Positions 33,048 to 34,672 of a stretch of DNA of 34,672 bases are shown here, piece by piece. The DNA is from Hyphomonadaceae bacterium. GTDB taxonomy: Bacteria; Pseudomonadota; Alphaproteobacteria; Caulobacterales; Aquidulcibacteraceae. The notes beneath the pieces are model-generated. The model had not been told where the DNA came from and made no database searches. It saw nothing but the letters and a program-made list of their open reading frames with translations. The stretch covers positions 1 to 34,672 of the forward strand of contig JACMMP010000231.1 in the NCBI GenBank assembly GCA_014378995.1, in the 5' to 3' direction. How positions within the stretch are numbered: the stretch's first letter is position 1; every line of letters starts with the position of its first letter. The position numbers and the translations under genes are program-made.

Positions 33048-34672
33048 GTGAGATTCAATTTCCGCAAGACGGCGCTGAACGCATCGACCGCATTGATCGC
33101 GACACTGGCGCTGACGTCGAACGCATCGGCTCACACCGACGCGCTGGGCTTTGTAATCAGCGACGGCTCCGGCGAAGGGCTCTTTAACGTCAACATCTTC
33201 TACGGCTCTTGGCACTATGGCACCGGCGGCGCGGAAGGCTCGCTCGATCTCACCAACACCGACACCAGCACGCTGGTCGGCACCAATCCGTTCCAGCTTC
33301 TCCCCGGCTTCGACGGCGTACCCGACGGCACGCTCCCGCCCGGCCTCGTTGCTGGCGTCAATTACTTCTTCCCGGACGGCAATGGCGCCCTAACCGGCGA
33401 CCCGAACGGACACTACATTTACGCCTTCCAATACGTCACCTTCCTGGACCTCATCGCCGGCGCCTACGGCTTCGGCTACAATACCGGCTCCAGCTTCACG
33501 GTGAACTGGATGCCCTCCGATCCGATGATTAACGCGGGCGCGTTCATCATCGATGGAGAAGGCGAACTCGTCATCATTGGCGCCGGCCCGCCAACGATCG
33601 ACACCAGCCGCACACTCTTTACCTCCGATGAATTCAGCGCCGCACTCGATGCAACCTTTGACGGCGGCACGCTGCAGATCGTCTTGGGCGCTGAAACGAT
33701 GGCGCCCAATTTCACCGTCAACGCACTTGGCGGCTTCATCGACACCAATCTCCTTGACCCCACCTTCGACGGCATTTTTAGCGGCGATGGGGTGATCACT
33801 GTCGTGGGCAACGGGATCGCTGCGCTGACAGGCGTGAACACGCATGGCGGCTTCGTCGTCAACCACGCTGGCATCGCCGCCGGCGACGACGCGGCTCTTG
33901 GCGCTGCAGGCGCCTTGCTCACGCTGGACCACGGCTCCTTCACCGCCACCGGCGACATGACAATTGAACGCGATATTGCCCTCATTGGCAGCCACGGCAG
34001 CTCGTTCATCGTCGGCGACGAACTCACGCTGACTCTCAACGGCGCGATTTCGGGCGCCGCCTGCCTCTACAAGCGCGGTCTCGGCATGCTCGACCTGCGC
34101 GCCGACGGCGCGAACGCGATCGGCGCCTGCGTCGAGCAAGGCGAGATGGCCTTCAACAGCACGTTCACCGGCGATGTTTGGGTCGATCTCGGCGCGTCGA
34201 TGTCGGGCGCCGGCCAGATCGTCGGCGACGTGGAAGTCTCCGGCACCCTCTCACCCGGCAACTCACCCGGCATTCTTGTGGTCGCCGGCAGCGTCACGCA
34301 ATTGCCGGGCTCCACTCTGCTGATCGAGATCGACGGCCCGACCAGCGGCAATGGCGCGGGCTTCTTCGACTTTCTCTCTTTGACCGGAGTTTCGAGCATT
34401 TATACCGCGGCGGGCGAGCTTGCGCCAATTCTGCGCGGCATCTCCGCGCCCGCCGGCAACGCCTACACGCCAAATGTCGGCGACGTGTTCGAGATCGTGA
34501 GCGCGCAAGGCGGCGTCGTCGGCGCGTTCGACACCGTCACGCAGCCGACCGACGGACTGCCGGACGGCGCGCGCTTTGACGTCATCTATGGCGCCAACTC
34601 TATCCGGCTCGCCGTCACCGCCGCCGATTATAGCCTGCTCACCGGCGGCCGCGGCAACGCGCGCTCCGCCGC
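33048..34672 (+). CDS. Autotransporter passenger domain, 3' part cut off by the window edge
   Basis: The frame is open from a GTG, preceded by a purine-rich run GGGGGGGAAG, to the last base (541 residues seen). A Sec signal peptide is clear: RFNFRK, then the hydrophobic stretch TALIATLAL, with predicted cleavage after ASA at residue 28. The secreted part is rich in G, D, T and N, with beta-strand repeats. It includes a PATR-like unit (LYKRGLGMLDLRADGANAIG) and the typical late-passenger block GDVEVSGTLSPGNSPGILVV, followed by STLLIEIDG and FDFLSLTG. The last residues look like the linker before a beta-barrel, which would lie just outside. Two cysteines 22 residues apart flank the PATR-like unit, which is uncommon for passengers. 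The role is unknown; adhesion or surface display is the family norm. Confidence 0.85.
   Translation, partial: MRFNFRKTALNASTALIATLALTSNASAHTDALGFVISDGSGEGLFNVNIFYGSWHYGTGGAEGSLDLTNTDTSTLVGTNPFQLLPGFDGVPDGTLPPGLVAGVNYFFPDGNGALTGDPNGHYIYAFQYVTFLDLIAGAYGFGYNTGSSFTVNWMPSDPMINAGAFIIDGEGELVIIGAGPPTIDTSRTLFTSDEFSAALDATFDGGTLQIVLGAETMAPNFTVNALGGFIDTNLLDPTFDGIFSGDGVITVVGNGIAALTGVNTHGGFVVNHAGIAAGDDAALGAAGALLTLDHGSFTATGDMTIERDIALIGSHGSSFIVGDELTLTLNGAISGAACLYKRGLGMLDLRADGANAIGACVEQGEMAFNSTFTGDVWVDLGASMSGAGQIVGDVEVSGTLSPGNSPGILVVAGSVTQLPGSTLLIEIDGPTSGNGAGFFDFLSLTGVSSIYTAAGELAPILRGISAPAGNAYTPNVGDVFEIVSAQGGVVGAFDTVTQPTDGLPDGARFDVIYGANSIRLAVTAADYSLLTGGRGNARSA

Noticed and set aside
33390-34139. A 249-codon open frame on the minus strand within the autotransporter region
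   Set aside because: The plus strand has a continuous frame with signal peptide, PATR-like unit and GTLSPGNSPG motif across the whole region.
1-34672. tRNA or rRNA genes
   Set aside because: No cloverleaf with a GGTTCGAATCC-type T-arm and no conserved rRNA sequence was noticed in any intergenic gap on either strand.

Overview
The window looks like chromosome of an alphaproteobacterium, most likely Caulobacterales/Hyphomonadaceae-like. I infer this from the high GC content, Entner-Doudoroff sugar catabolism next to a LacI regulator, a TonB/autotransporter-type cell-envelope style and tightly overlapping genes (ATGA, GTGA and TGATG junctions). No rRNA, tRNA, CRISPR array, transposase or phage gene is visible.

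Layout. 1-4822: the 3' part of typA, a DUF1203 gene, a small basic protein, a small lipoprotein, an XRE regulator with a clear terminator, and a histidinol-phosphatase-type gene. The last 76 bp of typA are repeated beyond the DUF1203 gene, as if that gene had been inserted there. 4819-10411 (minus strand): an agmatine operon (aguA, a 120-aa protein, aguB) followed by a large PAS/GAF hybrid histidine kinase. 10536-12089: a membrane GT39 glycosyltransferase. 12086-19728: a sugar-acid block, with zwf-edd on the minus strand, a divergent LacI regulator, then a plus-strand run of an RpiB/LacA-type isomerase, kduD, kdgK and eda. Both branches meet at KDPG and share the one aldolase. 19842-32901: a polyamine block with puuB-puuA, a divergent GntR/FCD regulator, then potD-potB-potC-potA-puuD-spuC, and a further glutamine-synthetase-like gene overlapping a second class-III aminotransferase. 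33048 to the end: the passenger domain of an autotransporter that runs out of the window.

How it fits together. AguA and AguB would turn agmatine into putrescine. The Pot ABC importer would bring putrescine or spermidine in. PuuA/PuuB/PuuD and the SpuC-type aminotransferase would degrade it towards GABA and succinate. No puuC-type aldehyde dehydrogenase is present here. The uronate genes would convert unsaturated-uronate products through KDG and KDPG to pyruvate and glyceraldehyde-3-phosphate.

The most striking non-gene signal is a family of 78-80 bp palindromes (two inverted GC-rich arms, core GGACCGCCGGC). Three copies are seen. One lies 3 bp before the hisN start codon. One fills the potD-potB gap. 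One lies in frame inside the second aminotransferase and adds about 27 residues to the protein. Two other inverted-repeat families occur, one copy each, at 19737-19812 and 29968-30110.
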